Shown: positions 34,534 to 47,275 of the stretch, one piece after another
Numbering within the stretch: the stretch's first letter is position 1
How the letters are laid out: the number at the start of each line of letters is the position of its first letter
NCBI GenBank assembly: GCA_021209875.1
Contig: JAGYVD010000002.1
Span: forward strand, 5,952,001 to 6,016,000
Source: Rosellinia necatrix
Lineage: Eukaryota > Ascomycota > Sordariomycetes > Xylariales > Xylariaceae
Direction: 5' to 3'
Length of the DNA stretch: 64,000 nt
Notes under the pieces: model-generated
The model's input: the letters and a program-made list of their open reading frames with translations, nothing else
The model's database searches: none
Told to the model about the DNA's origin: nothing
Program-made: the position numbers and the translations under genes

Positions 34534-36548
34534 ATGCCCCGAGGGAGCCGTCTCCAGTCCCTTCCCGAGGAGATCCTGCTTCATGTTATCCAGTGTAAGC
34601 CTACACATTCTGTCCCATCTCGCTCCCCATCCCGCCCTTGCCGCGTGATGCCACTTGTGCCTTGGCGACCTCATCGGTGCTGATTAGGATGGTCATCGAT
34701 TAGTTCTTATAGTACAAGATGTCGTCAAGCTGCAGTCGGCTTCCAAACGGTTCCTCCGGATCTGCCGAGACAATCCCCATTGGCGCGAGCGATGTATGGA
34801 TGCCTGTGCATTGCTCGAGCCCGTGTCGCTCTTCCGACGGGGCCATGACTGGATCGATGAGGAAGGAATCCCACTCAGCACGGACGACGCCCCTCATCGG
34901 CATCGCCGTGCCGTGGAGACGATTGGGATGCTGGGCACCAGGAAGAGAAACAGAGAATATTCGCGGATCGCTGCCAACTGGGATCCTACGTTCCCTGGGG
35001 AGAAGGCCAACTGGTATCACGAGTACATTCAACGGAACGGGCCGATTATCACGAATTGGTTTGAGCGGCCTCGAACGCCCAAGGGTCCTGCGGATGACAC
35101 AATCGATGTCCGCGGCGTTGCGCTGTACACGCCATCCGTGCTAGGGAATGAAACCTTCGCGGTGTCGCCGCTCGATGATGGGTCTGTCTGTATATGGGAT
35201 GTAAAGGGCTCCAGGTCCAAGAAGGGTTCTATACTGTCGAGGAGTAGGCCGGGGCTCCTATGGCATGCGCGGGGCATGCCGTCCGTAGAAATATCAACCC
35301 GATCTATTGATAGAGGCATTGTCGAATGCGTGAGCGTCGATAATCAGAGACACGCTGCATTTTTCGCCTTAGGAAACAGTAAGTCACCTCGCTCTAGGCG
35401 CCGGGGGACACGCTCACCATTTGTAAGATCTTGTCGAGGTGGATCTCCAATCCCTAGCGATTGTCACGACGACGCCCTTCGAGCGGGTGATTATGACCAT
35501 GTCCGCGGCAAACCCGGTGGTCCCTTTGACGATAGGCACCTTCAACGGCCTCTACTTGCATGATCATCGAATCAGACATGAGCCACGCGAGCAAGAACGA
35601 CAAATAGTCCAGCCGGTTTTGTTAGGCGGCCTTGACCTCTCCAGGATATGGGAAGCTTGGCCCCCTCTTCCGCCCTATGCTGCTCTTGCCCAGCCAGGAC
35701 CGCAATACATCCACCATATGGACTGCCCCGGACATCGCGGCCAACTCTCCGACGATATCTTCGTCGCCGGTCGATTTACCAGTATCCTGCACTATGACCG
35801 GCGCATGTTCCCATCCATCAAGGGGTCCTTGCACTCTGGCGGTCGATTGTGTAGCCTCGCATCTCTACCCTATCCGTTTTCCAGCGTTGACAGCGACCAG
35901 CGCCGACGGCTCGAGTTAACAGAAGAACAAGTCACCAAGTCTAAGAATATTGCTGGCGGGAGGACACTGATAGCCTGTGGCGGGTACAATACGAAAGGTT
36001 CGCTCGAGATGTACGGCCTATCGGCCAAGCCTGAAGATGGGAGCTGGACACATATCTCTTACGACTCTACAACCAAAAACCGACAGACCGCCTCTTCCTC
36101 AAAGCTTTTGTCGGTCGTGAACCATGGCAACCGCATCGCGTTCTCGGACGGGCAGGGATACGTGAAATGGATGGAAAGAGATGGGTTTACGGAGGTGCGG
36201 CGACACAAGATTGGCAAAGTAGAAAAGGTGACACACCGTTCTCTGTTTGGGGCGATGCCAGGATCCGATGACATTGCCCGGAAACTCCTATCAACCCGGA
36301 CAGAGGCGGGAAACAATAACCCTAATGACGACGACATCTTATTCTGGACAGGAGAGACACTGGGGCTCCTCAGTTTCTCGTCCCGACCAAGCTTTTACCC
36401 AGAAGACTTTGTCGACAGCCAGAGGACTCCAGAAGAAGTAGCTGCAGGGGAGGAAGAACAGGCCTATGCAGAGCGGATGAGGCTCGTTTTAGAACGACAG
36501 GCCGATGAAGCTCGTTTCGTTCAGAATCTAGGAATGCCTCGCCATTGA
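34534..36548 (+). CDS. F-box protein with beta-propeller-like C-terminal region, 615 aa
   Basis: Exons 34534-34594, 34713-35378 and 35428-36548 (1848 nt). The start MPRGSRLQSLPEEILLHVIQ plus, after splicing, LQDVVKLQSASKRFLRICRDNPHWRERC forms an F-box at residues 7 to about 50. The middle (about 125-560) has beta-rich blades: TFAVSPLDDGSVCIWDVKGS (a WD-like blade), HAAFFALGN, LAIVTTTPFERVIMTMSAAN, IFVAGRFTSILHYDRRMFPS, LIACGGYNTKGSLEMYGLS and NRIAFSDGQGYVKWMERDG. A C-terminal acidic helix ends at FVQNLGMPRH. F-box proteins bind Skp1 and deliver substrates to an SCF ubiquitin ligase; the propeller is the likely substrate module. The target is unknown. Exon 1 is only 61 nt, but it completes the F-box, which supports the model. 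Confidence 0.8.
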
Positions 36549-39500
36549 ATCGGAGGATCGTTAGCCCTAGGAAGGGTATATAAATGGATGCATACCTACG
36601 GGGATTCCCACGTGATGTCACCGTGCTCACGTTAGGGCGGTCGGCTTGGTCAGCGTACCAGTCCATGGTCAACGGATTGCTGTATGTATGTACATAACTA
36701 ACGTATCTTTACTTATTATAGCTTGCTTGAGAGCCATTACGTAGAGATATTGACTAACGGCCGATCGGCCTTCCATCTCCGAGGACGGGCGATAAATGGG
36801 TACCAACCATAATTACGTGCTGCAAAATAGAGAATACACTAGTCGAAGATCTACGTCTCTCCAGTTTCACACTAAGCAACACTACTTTACGCTTCCGGAA
36901 ATGAAGCCGTGGTGCACCGTCGAGGGCAAATCACTTCACTAACAGGCATTCCCCAGACACCAAGATCTGTTGATACACTAATTACTATAGATATGTACAT
37001 ATATAGTTCAACTCCACTCGGAGCTTCTGGTGAAGGAATCTCAGTATGTATATATGTACGTAAACAGTTTTGCAGCTCCTCTTATCAGCGTAATCAGCTT
37101 GTTCGCTTAGGATATGTATACTAAAATAGATCGGTTTTTGAAGTCAACAAACCATGGCGGTGGATTGGACGGATGAGATGATTAGCGATATTTCGGTAAA
37201 AGTTAAAGAGGCGTCAACACATCTGTTTTGTTTTGTTTGTTTTTCTCCCTCGCCCCAGACCTAGTTGTTTTTCTCGGTTAGATAAATTGTCTACAGAATC
37301 AGCCTAGGGGAAAAAAAAAAAAAACACAATGGCATGAATGGGTAGCCTCATACGGAACTGGCAGCACGAGTCGTGATCACAGGGGTTAAGAACCAGCCTT
37401 AACGGACAGTTGGACAAAATGTGTCACCAATCACAAAAAATGAGGCGACCAATGAAGGTCTAGCTCTACTCAGCAAAATCCTAGTTTGGCCAGTCAGAAG
37501 ACGAGATTTTAGAATCCACATCAATATAGTGCTAATTATGCATTGACTATACGCGGCAAGGATTTCCCGCTGTCAGCACTGACATAGTACATATCTTAGT
37601 GCTACTGTACCTGTGTAGGGACCACCTCTGGGGTAGGAGACCACAGAGGAAGTGTACCCTAGATAGGTACCTAAGGTAGACTGCTAGACCTCGCGCCACA
37701 GGCCGCACGCAGGGCCCAACTGTAATCACCCATCCAAACCAAGGTCAGCAGCAGAGGTCAGTACCAAGGTTTGCGCTTTCCGATTCGCAGCCTCTCCTCA
37801 TTCCGGTTAATTTTTTTTTTCTCCTTCTCCCTCTTTTCAGGGACCAAGATAAGTCCCCACAAGATGCTTCCGTCAATCACTCTAATTTCGGCCATTTATC
37901 CAAATGCCGGACAAAAGAACACATCTGATGAGATATGAGGAGGTATGACAAGAAAATAACGAGGCCACATCCATCGAAGAAAAAAACGTTGAGACCACCT
38001 AACCTAGCTTATCTTGGAAATGATGCTATCGTGGGGCATAGTACGCAGGTGAGGTACCTTGTATTCCAAATGACAGGCCAAGTTGGTACACTATCTACAT
38101 CATACAAGTAAGCAGCTGCATATCTACACTAGACCACTTACACGCGGGGGGAGATGGGAAGAGGAAGAGGAAGAGGAAGGGGAAGAGGAAGAAGGAGAGA
38201 GCGAAAGTGGGCGAGAGGGAGCGAGAGGAAGCGAGAGGGGAGGAGATAGGCAATAACCAAGCTTGTGTGCAGAACTGGGCATCACGAAACTCGTTGTCGT
38301 CGAACGAAACGGGACGGAAGACGAGGTTACGCCACAGGTGAGCAATCTGCGGATGGTGGTTGTCGCTTGACACGCTACCACAAGCGGACAGAGGCGGGGG
38401 GGGGCCAGGGAGACCTGAGCGGACGGCGCCAGACGGACGGGCGGACAGCGCTGCCGCCGTCGCCCTCGCTGTCCTCGAGGTCCCGAAGGGGAATGACTGC
38501 CTCGTCCTGCTGGCATACATAACGGCGTATCGTCTCCCCCGTCTCCATATACGCGCATAACCAGCAGCCCCGGGTAGCATACGCACATAGTGACCTACGT
38601 ATCGTTCGTCCTCCTCGTGCCTGGGCCAAGGCTACCATCGCGCACATCCGTGGTCACGACGCCCGCTGCACCGCTGTACCGCTGTACCGCTGCACCACCG
38701 CTGTACTGCTGTATTGATGTATCGCTCTGCTGCTGCTGCTGCTGCCGCACCCCGTTTCGCCACGCCGTGGTCTGTGCAGGCGCCGTGCCATACAGTGCCA
38801 ATAAGTCATGCCTGGTAGGTACCGGCACTAAGATATGTCTGCTTATGTTGGAGGCACTCCATAGATACGGTACGGGAGGCGCCAGGGTATAGTTATTGTC
38901 CAGGTGGGCTCTGAGGTGGACTTTGGCCTGCTGCTGCAGATCATCGGTAGCCCCTCCAAATTGACCACACCCGCACGCCGAGATCGTCTTTGTTTTTGCT
39001 CGTCGTCGTGGGCGTGCGTGGGTGTGTGCGTGGGTGTATGTGTGCGTCTCGGTCTTCCCTCGTTTCGTCACTGCGCCGCAGTCTGTACGCTGTGTGTGCC
39101 GTAATGCTATATGCTGAGGCCGGTATGCTGTACCTATGCTGTCTGCTTTCACCGCCGTGAGCCTCTACACTAACCTACGTGATTCTCCGACTCTAGCAAC
39201 TCCCTGTTTCTCCACTTGTATGCGTTGGCTCCTCAGACTCTCCTCTTACCGCCTTCATGAGGACTGCTGGACAGTCTTGACTAGACCAAAGTCCATCGGA
39301 GGCTCAGTAGTCGGGTCGCTGGCCAGGAAGCCCTGGGTTACACGCATCCTTACCGGCCGTTATGTCTTAATACTCTTTTTTTTTCCTTGTCTCTCTTCTC
39401 CTTTTTGCTTTGCTCTGTTTTGTGGCAGATTCTTGAAACCCGCTCCTTTGGCCTTTCGATATCCACACCCATATTTGGCGTTTTAGCGCACGATCATCTC

Positions 39501-39818
39501 GAAGTGAGGCTAACTTACTTACACCAACTGTCGGAATTCGCCACATCCATCCACGTCGAAGCCAAGGTGCTCTCCCCTTCAGTCCACCATCCTCGCTGAT
39601 CCATCGCCCAGCTGGAAGAATATTCTTTCTTGACGCTAGCAAGGCGCACCGTCATTATTTGAACCAGTTCATCGCGACGGCGCAAAGTTGGTCGCATCGC
39701 GCTACCCACTCTCAAACCACTCTCAACCTCAACTACCTGAATCTGAAGGTGTTCTCATCGCCCGCCGCGATCCGTCATTCGGCGCCAAGTATCGTGATCA
39801 AACCATCCCGGAGCATGT
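36549..39818. other. intergenic region with purine tract
   Basis: 3.3 kb. It holds a 90-base polypurine (GGAAGA/GAGAGG) tract at about 38152-38245, a CTGCTG run near 38732-38746, and overlapping long ORFs on both strands at 38.1-39.15 kb that I cannot resolve into a gene (see findings). The CT-rich stretch at 39.37-39.42 kb may belong to the leader of the metalloprotease gene. Confidence 0.5.
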
Positions 39819-40919
39819 ATGATGGCCGGTTGGGACGCGGGCGGCACCGAGATGTTACGCTCCTTGAGCGACTCGGCCATCCCCTCACCCCAATATTATG
39901 ACAGCTTCCTACCTCTGGCCAGGAAGAGGCAGTTTCACCATACCCACCAGTTCGACATCACCGACGACATCCAAATATTGCGGGAATGGAAGCGCCCGCG
40001 GATACGGAGCGCCAACGACAACGGACATGCCGTCACTCGGTGTGATCCCCAATCCGTTCCTGCATTCTTTATCATTAAAGAGGCCACCCAATCAGCACGA
40101 ACAGGTAGCCTCGGCTCTCTCGAATACAACCCACCAATACATAATGACTCAACGGGGCAGTATATATACGGCAACATGTCGAACCTGCAGGTGCGCAATG
40201 AACAGGAGCCTACTTCTACTGAGCGATTGTTGGAAACGAAAAACAACGATGATCATAACAAAGCCGCGAGGCTCGCCGAAACGAATATGGCGGGCTATCG
40301 GAGACGGAGGAGATCATCCCAACACGAGAGAATTCTGAAAAGCCTCATCAGCCCCAAAGCACTAAGCGCCGAATTTGAGATCGACGACGCAGCGCTGGAA
40401 GGCATATTCTCTGCCACCAACGAAATCTTCTTCGGGGGAAGCCTAAAAGGCAGGGTCGCCTGGATTTGGGAGGATCTCCCCACCAATCTTATCGGCACGA
40501 CAGCATGGCGGGATGCGCCTAATGGGAATGGCTACGAGACCCTGATTTTCTTATCGAGGCAGATCCTCAGGAACAAGAAGTACAACAGGCGCCTGCTCAT
40601 AGCCACCTTCATCCATGAGCTCATTCACAGTTATTTGTTCGTCAAGTGCGGATATCATCCGGATGATTGCGGCGGCCACACGAGCGGGTTCAAGCGGATC
40701 GCAAATCTGATCAACAACTGGGTCGGCGAGGAAAATCTTCTGCAACTTCATAAGATGGAAGCCGAACTGAGCGACTTCGAGATTCGGACAGCCAAAACCG
40801 CGCCGCGGGACCATATACCCAATGGATGCCAGGTGCAATGGCTTTGCGACGGCACACTCGGATATATCGTCCCGCGGCCAAGTTTACGTTTACAGGGCCG
40901 AGATCCATTGCGAGGATAG
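39819..40919 (+). CDS. SprT-like zinc metalloprotease domain protein, 366 aa
   Basis: Single exon with ATGATG at 39819 and stop at 40917-40919. Residues 1-170 are polar and probably disordered. The SprT-like domain starts about residue 185 (AALEGIFSATNEIFFGGSLKGRVAWIW). It contains the zinc-binding helix HELIH (H266, E267, H270) and the third ligand in GGHTSGFKRI (H287). A short C-terminal region with WLCDGTLGYIV follows; it resembles the end of the SprT domain but lacks the four-Cys zinc ribbon. SprT-family proteases (Spartan, Wss1) cleave DNA-protein crosslinks. I see no SHP box or PCNA-binding motif, so that role is only a possibility. The catalytic residues are intact. Confidence 0.8.
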   Translation: MMAGWDAGGTEMLRSLSDSAIPSPQYYDSFLPLARKRQFHHTHQFDITDDIQILREWKRPRIRSANDNGHAVTRCDPQSVPAFFIIKEATQSARTGSLGSLEYNPPIHNDSTGQYIYGNMSNLQVRNEQEPTSTERLLETKNNDDHNKAARLAETNMAGYRRRRRSSQHERILKSLISPKALSAEFEIDDAALEGIFSATNEIFFGGSLKGRVAWIWEDLPTNLIGTTAWRDAPNGNGYETLIFLSRQILRNKKYNRRLLIATFIHELIHSYLFVKCGYHPDDCGGHTSGFKRIANLINNWVGEENLLQLHKMEAELSDFEIRTAKTAPRDHIPNGCQVQWLCDGTLGYIVPRPSLRLQGRDPLRG

Positions 40920-43900
40920 GGATCTGGCCCCGTCTAATGTGTTGCGTCCCAAGTGCTCCAGCGTACACGGAGTATCTAACGGGCACAACCCCAATGTTAC
41001 AAAAACGCATGTACGATCTTTTCCAATATTTAGCAGGCTTTATCATACTCGCATGGCGACGGCGTTCGGATTATACCACAGCATTTACCCTTCCATTATT
41101 CCAATAGAACCCTCAATTCCATAATCATTCCGTTTATAGTCATATCGTATGTATAGCTACATTATCCTTGTGTGTATCATTACGTTCTATATCATGTCCG
41201 TGATAAGCAGGAACCGCGTCCGATATCTCCTTAGGGCAAGTCTTCCGGGTATAAATTACAGGCATATACCCAGCAATCGAATAATCGACGCGGCAAGCCA
41301 CCCGAGGCGTTCCGCGTAGTGTACCAAGTAGGGCCAGGGTAAGCAGATTCGTACTAGGTTAAACCTCGTCCTCTACACCAAGTATGGCCATGATGTCAAA
41401 GGCCCCATTTTCCACCTTTATCCAAACAGACACGGGGCCAGGGCGGCCGTAGGAGCCGGGCCACCACCCTATCCGTCGGGTTACACCTCATCTCATTGCC
41501 AGAGACGCTGTGAGGCGTGACTATTGAGTGGCGAGAGTCATCTCTCGCGGCATGGTGGTCCTTCGAACCGCCTTCTGGGCAAGCGCCCTGTGATATACAT
41601 AGGCCATAATTTCCCGGCCAAGAGGTTCTAAGGCTGTCCCCGCAACTACCATATTATCACATAGACCTATACATACCTAGGTAAGCTAACTACCAAAAGT
41701 CCCCCGATTTATCGCCTCGTGTCGTGCACCGCTTTATATGAGCTGGGCGAAGTTTCAATTATATCATATAACGTAATGTAGTAGCAGTAGTAGGAGGAGC
41801 CGGGTGACGGCTAACCAGCAGTGCGACTCGTCTATAGAAAATATACTGATATTTGTGAGTCCTCATACACTATATAAAGCACTCGGTTGTATGTAACTAA
41901 TCAAAATGACGCATATTAGTTATTCCCAGTACCCTATTTGGTCCAGCTAGCAATATAGGTCCCTATCGGGATTACTATGATAGAACCCTCCCGTAGGTGC
42001 ACGGCGCATCGTACCATGTGGCATCACGGTTGCTTCCGCCTAATCCCCCTTCATTGGTAAGGGACTATGAGCTCGTATATCTCCTTAGCCGACGCCCTGA
42101 TGCCTCTCTACCTCTCGCCCGCCCTCAACACTACGGGGTGAGCGACACTCGCCGTCCGAGCCCCCCGTCACGTCCCAGGCCGCAGGAAAGGGGGGCCAAT
42201 AGACGCCAGTCGAGGCAAATCGTCCCGACTAGTATGCATCCCTAACGGCCGCGCGATGTCCCCGGATCGAGAGTTGCCGGATTGGAACACAATGTAAATT
42301 TTTTTCCGAGCCTTTCCGGATTCTGCAAAATGTGGCGTTCCGTAGTCGCGGGCACAGACTCTCTGGGGGGTTCCTGATTGAAATAACTTACACTACCCTC
42401 GACTGACTCGGATTTTTAGCGCGAACTACAATACGGGAATCCGTTAGTCTGGGTCTCCCGCCTCCCCCCAGTCCGTATGTATGAAATAGGTTGTTTTCTC
42501 CTCGTGTGATGTGATGTCCTTACGCCATCCATCCCCTTCCCCCCGAGATTCCTACCTTTTTTCACGATCCGGCTACTCGCCTGGTTGCGCGCTAGGGCCA
42601 TAGCGTACCGCCATCTATCTAGGTAGGCGGGCAAAATAGCTGCTCGTTTCAGATATCTCTCGGTATACCAAGCCGAACCACTGGGAACTAGTGATAGAGA
42701 GCCCCTTTGAGAAAAAAAGAAAGAAAAAAAAAACGGCGTTCTCCGTCGATATCGGAGCAGGCTCTTAGCTTAGCTTCCCCCACGGTGGAAAAGCTCGAAG
42801 AACTTGAGGCAGGTAAACACTGCTCCCTTCCAATCCGGTGCGCCTTCGGAGGTAGAGTCTGGGCGCAAACCATTCAAGTCGTTATCCACGCAAGGATGTT
42901 TAGTAATCCGTTAATGGAGGCTGCGGCTCTAGCCGCTAAAGTGGGATTTATGGAACTATCTACGATTGTGGACCGTCGACGTCCCCAGCCTCAGCCATGT
43001 AGGCAGTTAGACATCGGGCCGTTCCGGGTTACCTATGTAAACGCGACGTTCACCTTTTACAGTCAGAAAAACGCCCCCTTCATAGGATTTCTCCTTCCTC
43101 GGCTTGTAGAGTTAATACTGACCTGAAAGACTTACCCAGTAAGAGTTGCATAAGAGTGGTATCGCTCATCGTCACCTAAGCGCAACGTCCCCTTCTCTGT
43201 TTTTGCCCCTCAGTATCTTCTCAGCCTTACCGCCTGCACCTGATCGTACTGGCCCGCAGTATGTAGCGTTGTAATCCAATGATTTTCTTGGAATCCATAT
43301 GGAGCCTTGGAGCGCATTGTTATAGTGACCCTCAAAAAGGTATACTAGGTCAAGTATCAAACTGTTTCACGGCGCCACACGGGTGGTCCCGGATGTTTTT
43401 CATGTTTATTTATATACTATAAGTATTTATATAGTTTCATGTATTTATATATAGAAAGAGACATTCATAGAAATCACAGACCTCGGCACCGATTGAACCC
43501 CGTTCATAGAACTACACAGTCTCCTTAATTATATCACACGAACAATACCTGTACGGTGAATAGCCAATAGAGCATTTATCCCCAATCTTGCCACGGTGAC
43601 GACAAGACTTTGGCAAAAATGATAGGTATATATTGGATACAGATATGACCGCCTCAAGGTGCAGGCGCATATCATGTTCGGTAGTAATCTAAGAAAGTGC
43701 TAGATTATATACATTCCGGGGGCTATAAGGCTACAGGTGACAGTATACCTTACATAGCCATTTCTGCGAATAGAAGAGGAGACGTAGGAGCACAAGGCAT
43801 TGCGACGGCTATGCGCTATATGTAACTTAGCATATCAAGATCTTCAATAACCTGTGTTGAATGACTTCTTCATTGTAAAGAGCTCTTGTGCACGATAGTA

Positions 43901-44812
43901 CATCGCAACCTCTCAAACTGTGTATTCCCCTTTCCTTCTACGATAATGCATATTGGTGCCAACCGAGGCAAATATTTTAACACTATTGTTTTTTTACAGC
44001 CAATTAGGCGCTATAAGGTATGAGATGCATAACAAACGTTGCCATGGCGCCAATAACCCTAGATGGCCTGCATGTAAGACTACGACGTCAGGGAGACTAC
44101 CCTGAAGAGGGCGAATTAAAAGTCGACACATCCTATATATATCTATATATATAAGACGGGCCGTTATAAAGAAGCGCACAAGGTGAAATGAGGCGAATGG
44201 AACCAAATATTTGCAAAACTAGAGATTTACCAGCCCCCGAAGGAGCCCCCAAAAGAAGCCGCTGGAAAATGTAGCCTATCTGGGCGTCGATGACCAGCGT
44301 CCACTGCCTGTCTAGCTTAAATAGTTGCTCCATCTACCTATGTAAGACCTGTGCTGCTGTCGAGGCGGCCCGCTTCCTGACTGGTTTCCCGCGCTGTGGC
44401 GGCCTCCGGCCACGTCTAGATCGCCTCAAAACAAGGGCATCTCGTGATTTGAGCGAGACGAGTCGTCAGGCAACGAAGCTAGGTTTCAATTGAGGCTGAA
44501 TTTCATCTTGACGCCTAACCACCGCGATCCCGCCTCACGTTGAAGCCTTGAGCGGCGCCCTGGTGGATGGCGTATTGGTGGGGGCCGAAGCGTTACGTGA
44601 ACTCGAGACGCTGGCCGCCCACGATCTATTAAAGACCCCCCCGAGCACGTAGCAGCAAGGCTAGTTGGCTAGTTGTTAACTACAGACGTATTGCATAGCA
44701 CAGGCCCTGACCCTGGTGGCCGCGCCTGATTCTCGATGCCATAAGGGTGATGGGGTCTTGGAGATGCTACATATCTCCTTATTCTGCCCCTATCCTTATT
44801 TTATTGCATCTA
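40920..44812. other. gene-poor region, part 1
   Basis: 3.9 kb without a supportable gene. ORFs such as the one at 42707-43126 start on non-ATG codons or show no motif. Several AT-rich dips (43390-43460, 44130-44160) and A runs near 42715-42735 are present. Confidence 0.55.
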
Positions 44813-46500
44813 CCCTATATCCCCGGGAGTAATGGCCTCCTCGAACGCGCCGATCATTCCATTGTAGAGCATATCCACAGCCCGGGGGAGAGCCGTCAGT
44901 TCCTGTCCAAATTACCCCGGCACGTGGGGGGAATAGAACTTGGCGTAGATTTTCGGTGAGAGGCTTGAGAAAGTGGAATTCGGGAGGAAACTCTTCTCAA
45001 ATAGCCTGAAAGCCACCCTGATTCATGTCAAACGGCTTGCGTGCTGCCAGCTCGGCCCAGTCGCCACTACTCCATTGTCGAAGCTTGTTCGTCTCTGGGG
45101 GATCCTCCGTGTGGCTTGGCACGTTATAATTATCTAGAGGAAAACGTAAAGAAAGGACCCTAGATCGTGACGATAAGTATGGCGTTCACTCTTCAGAACG
45201 CCAATGGCCGTGAATGGTCTGTTGCCGGTAATGACAAGCTCTGTTTCTACTCCCCCCGCGAGCTCTATTGCGGAATCAAGACCTGTTAGATCCCCAGAGA
45301 GATTGCTTCATTTTGGCCATCCAGGATAATCATACTGCTTGGGGATATATGTTGATGAAGAATCTTGGCGTCATAATATAGTGATCAATGACACTTGATA
45401 GCATCACAAAATACTTGAATTGACCCCAAGAGAAACTGAAAAGTGTGAAGAGGTCTTCCGACAAGAGGAGTCACGATGCAGGTAAGGATACGATTTTGAA
45501 AGAAGTTGTCAGTTTCTTCCGTATATCTGACAAGCCTGGCAATATTGCAAGTGACTTCCTGTCGTTGCCCTTTAATGCCTCCATTCCTAGCGATTTTTCT
45601 GTGTGTCCCCCACCGGAGACCCCCGGCGCAGATTCGTCATACTTCCAACTTCTTCGTAATAATCGAGTAAGGCGGCGCCCCAGACGCATTCATTCTTGGC
45701 TAGCCTTAGAAGCTCATCCTCCGGGCGCTCCCTGGCCCAACGCCATTTGGATTTCAAGACGTAATCCCATCGGTTCGAATCAGGCGTTCTAGTCCGATAG
45801 CAAGCTGTTCCGCTGCCAACACATTTTTTCACCAGACGCAACCGGCTGTTCTTTCGAGATAAAGCTTTCCCAGAGGAGGCGTCGCCACACTATCAAGGAT
45901 AATGTAACTGCCGCCGTTGTCCGTCTTAATGATGTCGCTTGTCCCCAGGTCCGGGTCGGTCATCCGCTGGTAGTTGAGAACGACGGAGAGAAATTGGATA
46001 AAAATCTTTCTGAACATCGAACAAGTCGCCACAATACAAGCCTGATCGACCAAAGACCCAAAGTTCGACCAGCGGACCGCGTATGTAGAAGCCATGCAAG
46101 AAGAGCCTTGTGGGTTAACTAGCGAAGACCTGGTGTGCGGACCGACAGAGACGTCATAGTCCACCCTGATAACAAATGCCACCACGGTGGTAAAACTGAC
46201 CGATAACCTGAACACGGCCCCATCTTGTCTGTACGTCGGAGGCCGGCGAAGTGGGCATAGTCAAGAGGAGACGTGCACCGTCGTCATTACCCTCATGTCT
46301 TGGTGCTGCGTCGCTATCAGACATGCGCCACGAGCCTCGAGCGCCGTCAAGCTCCCGCGACATATGGCTGGAGAACCACTGTAAGAAATTGCCAGGTGAT
46401 AGGGCAGCTGGTGGAATGGCACAGCGGCCACTGACTCCTCCGGCTGCCTGAATTTCTAAAAAAGCATCTTGGTGGGCATATTGAAAGGTGCCAATTTTTT
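44813..46500 (-). pseudogene. decayed FunK1-type fungal protein kinase
   Basis: Minus-strand fragments in three frames follow the FunK1 order. 46.15-46.50 kb: QDAFLEIQAAGGVSGRC and RWGRVQVIGQFYHRGG. 45.83-46.1 kb: YAVRWSNFGSLVDQ and MTDPDLGTSDIIKTDNGGSYI. 45.59-45.84 kb: CVGSGTACYRTRTPDSNRWDY, KWRWARERPEDELLRLAK and ANLRRG-like TNLRRG. 45340-45357: catalytic loop reading HQHISP instead of HQDISP. 45137-45283: GLDSAIELAGG, TGNRPFTAIGVLK and HTYRHDL. 44813-44905: AVDMLYNGMIGAFEEAI. Frameshifts, an in-frame stop between the catalytic loop and the GLDSAIEL block (about 45286), and loss of the catalytic Asp mark it as inactive. The 5' end is missing or unrecognisable. FunK1 kinases are multi-copy in filamentous fungi. 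Confidence 0.8.
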
Positions 46501-47239
46501 TTTTTTTAATGAGTCCGCTTATGGGGCCGTGCCTGCGGCCATCTATTGTTGTCAAGGTTGCCTTGGTCGTCCGTCGTGGAGGCCTGTAGAACTATCGGAT
46601 GATATACCGCCGGCTGATTCTTCATGGCTAATAGAACACACCTATCGGTGAAGTCAGGCCGCTAAGCTGGACCGGACCAGCCCTCCTCTCGGCGGCTACT
46701 GAATACCCTCTACGAGAACCAGCTGCCTTTACCATTAAGACAGCTGTTACAGAGATCAATGATATCTAGCTTTCGAGATCGGCCCAGTTTGCGGCCATAC
46801 TGACTGCGGGGGGGCAGGTGGAGCGAATGTCGGAGTCCCTTGACTGGCTGAGGCCAAAGTGTTGATTCAGAATCTGTGGCCATATTGTTTTATGTTCTAT
46901 GTGGAATAATCGATAGGTCACAAAGAGCCGACTGAGGCTACAACCCGATGAGCGCATAGAATAAGATGTTTGAAAATATACTGTCACAGAGTAGTACGCA
47001 TATATACCAACATAACTGCAGGTGGATTAACGGTTCCGTTTTTCCATTACATATACTTATTACGAAATAAGGCCATGAAACGGTACCTATTTACTTGTTC
47101 GGCCATTGAACCCGGGCCCTGAGCGGTAAGAGTACACGGCATCGCATTTTGTTGCCTCCGAGGCCCAGCCCCTATCTAGGCTCAGCAGTTTCTGAGGTCA
47201 GACTATGGTGTGAGGTGACTGACATTTAGGCATCGCGAG

Positions 47240-47251
<12 letters not shown>

Positions 47252-47274
<23 letters not shown>

Positions 47275-47275
47275 G
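47252..47275. repeat. (AG)n microsatellite
   Basis: About eleven uninterrupted AG units, directly visible. Confidence 0.9.

Noticed and set aside
45774..45785. B-box-like GGTTCGAATCA
   Set aside because: It falls in the FunK1 PDSNRW segment, has no A-box partner and mismatches at the end.
45445..45792. 115-codon plus-strand ORF
   Set aside because: It lies antisense to recognisable FunK1 coding fragments, so it is a shadow of the relic.
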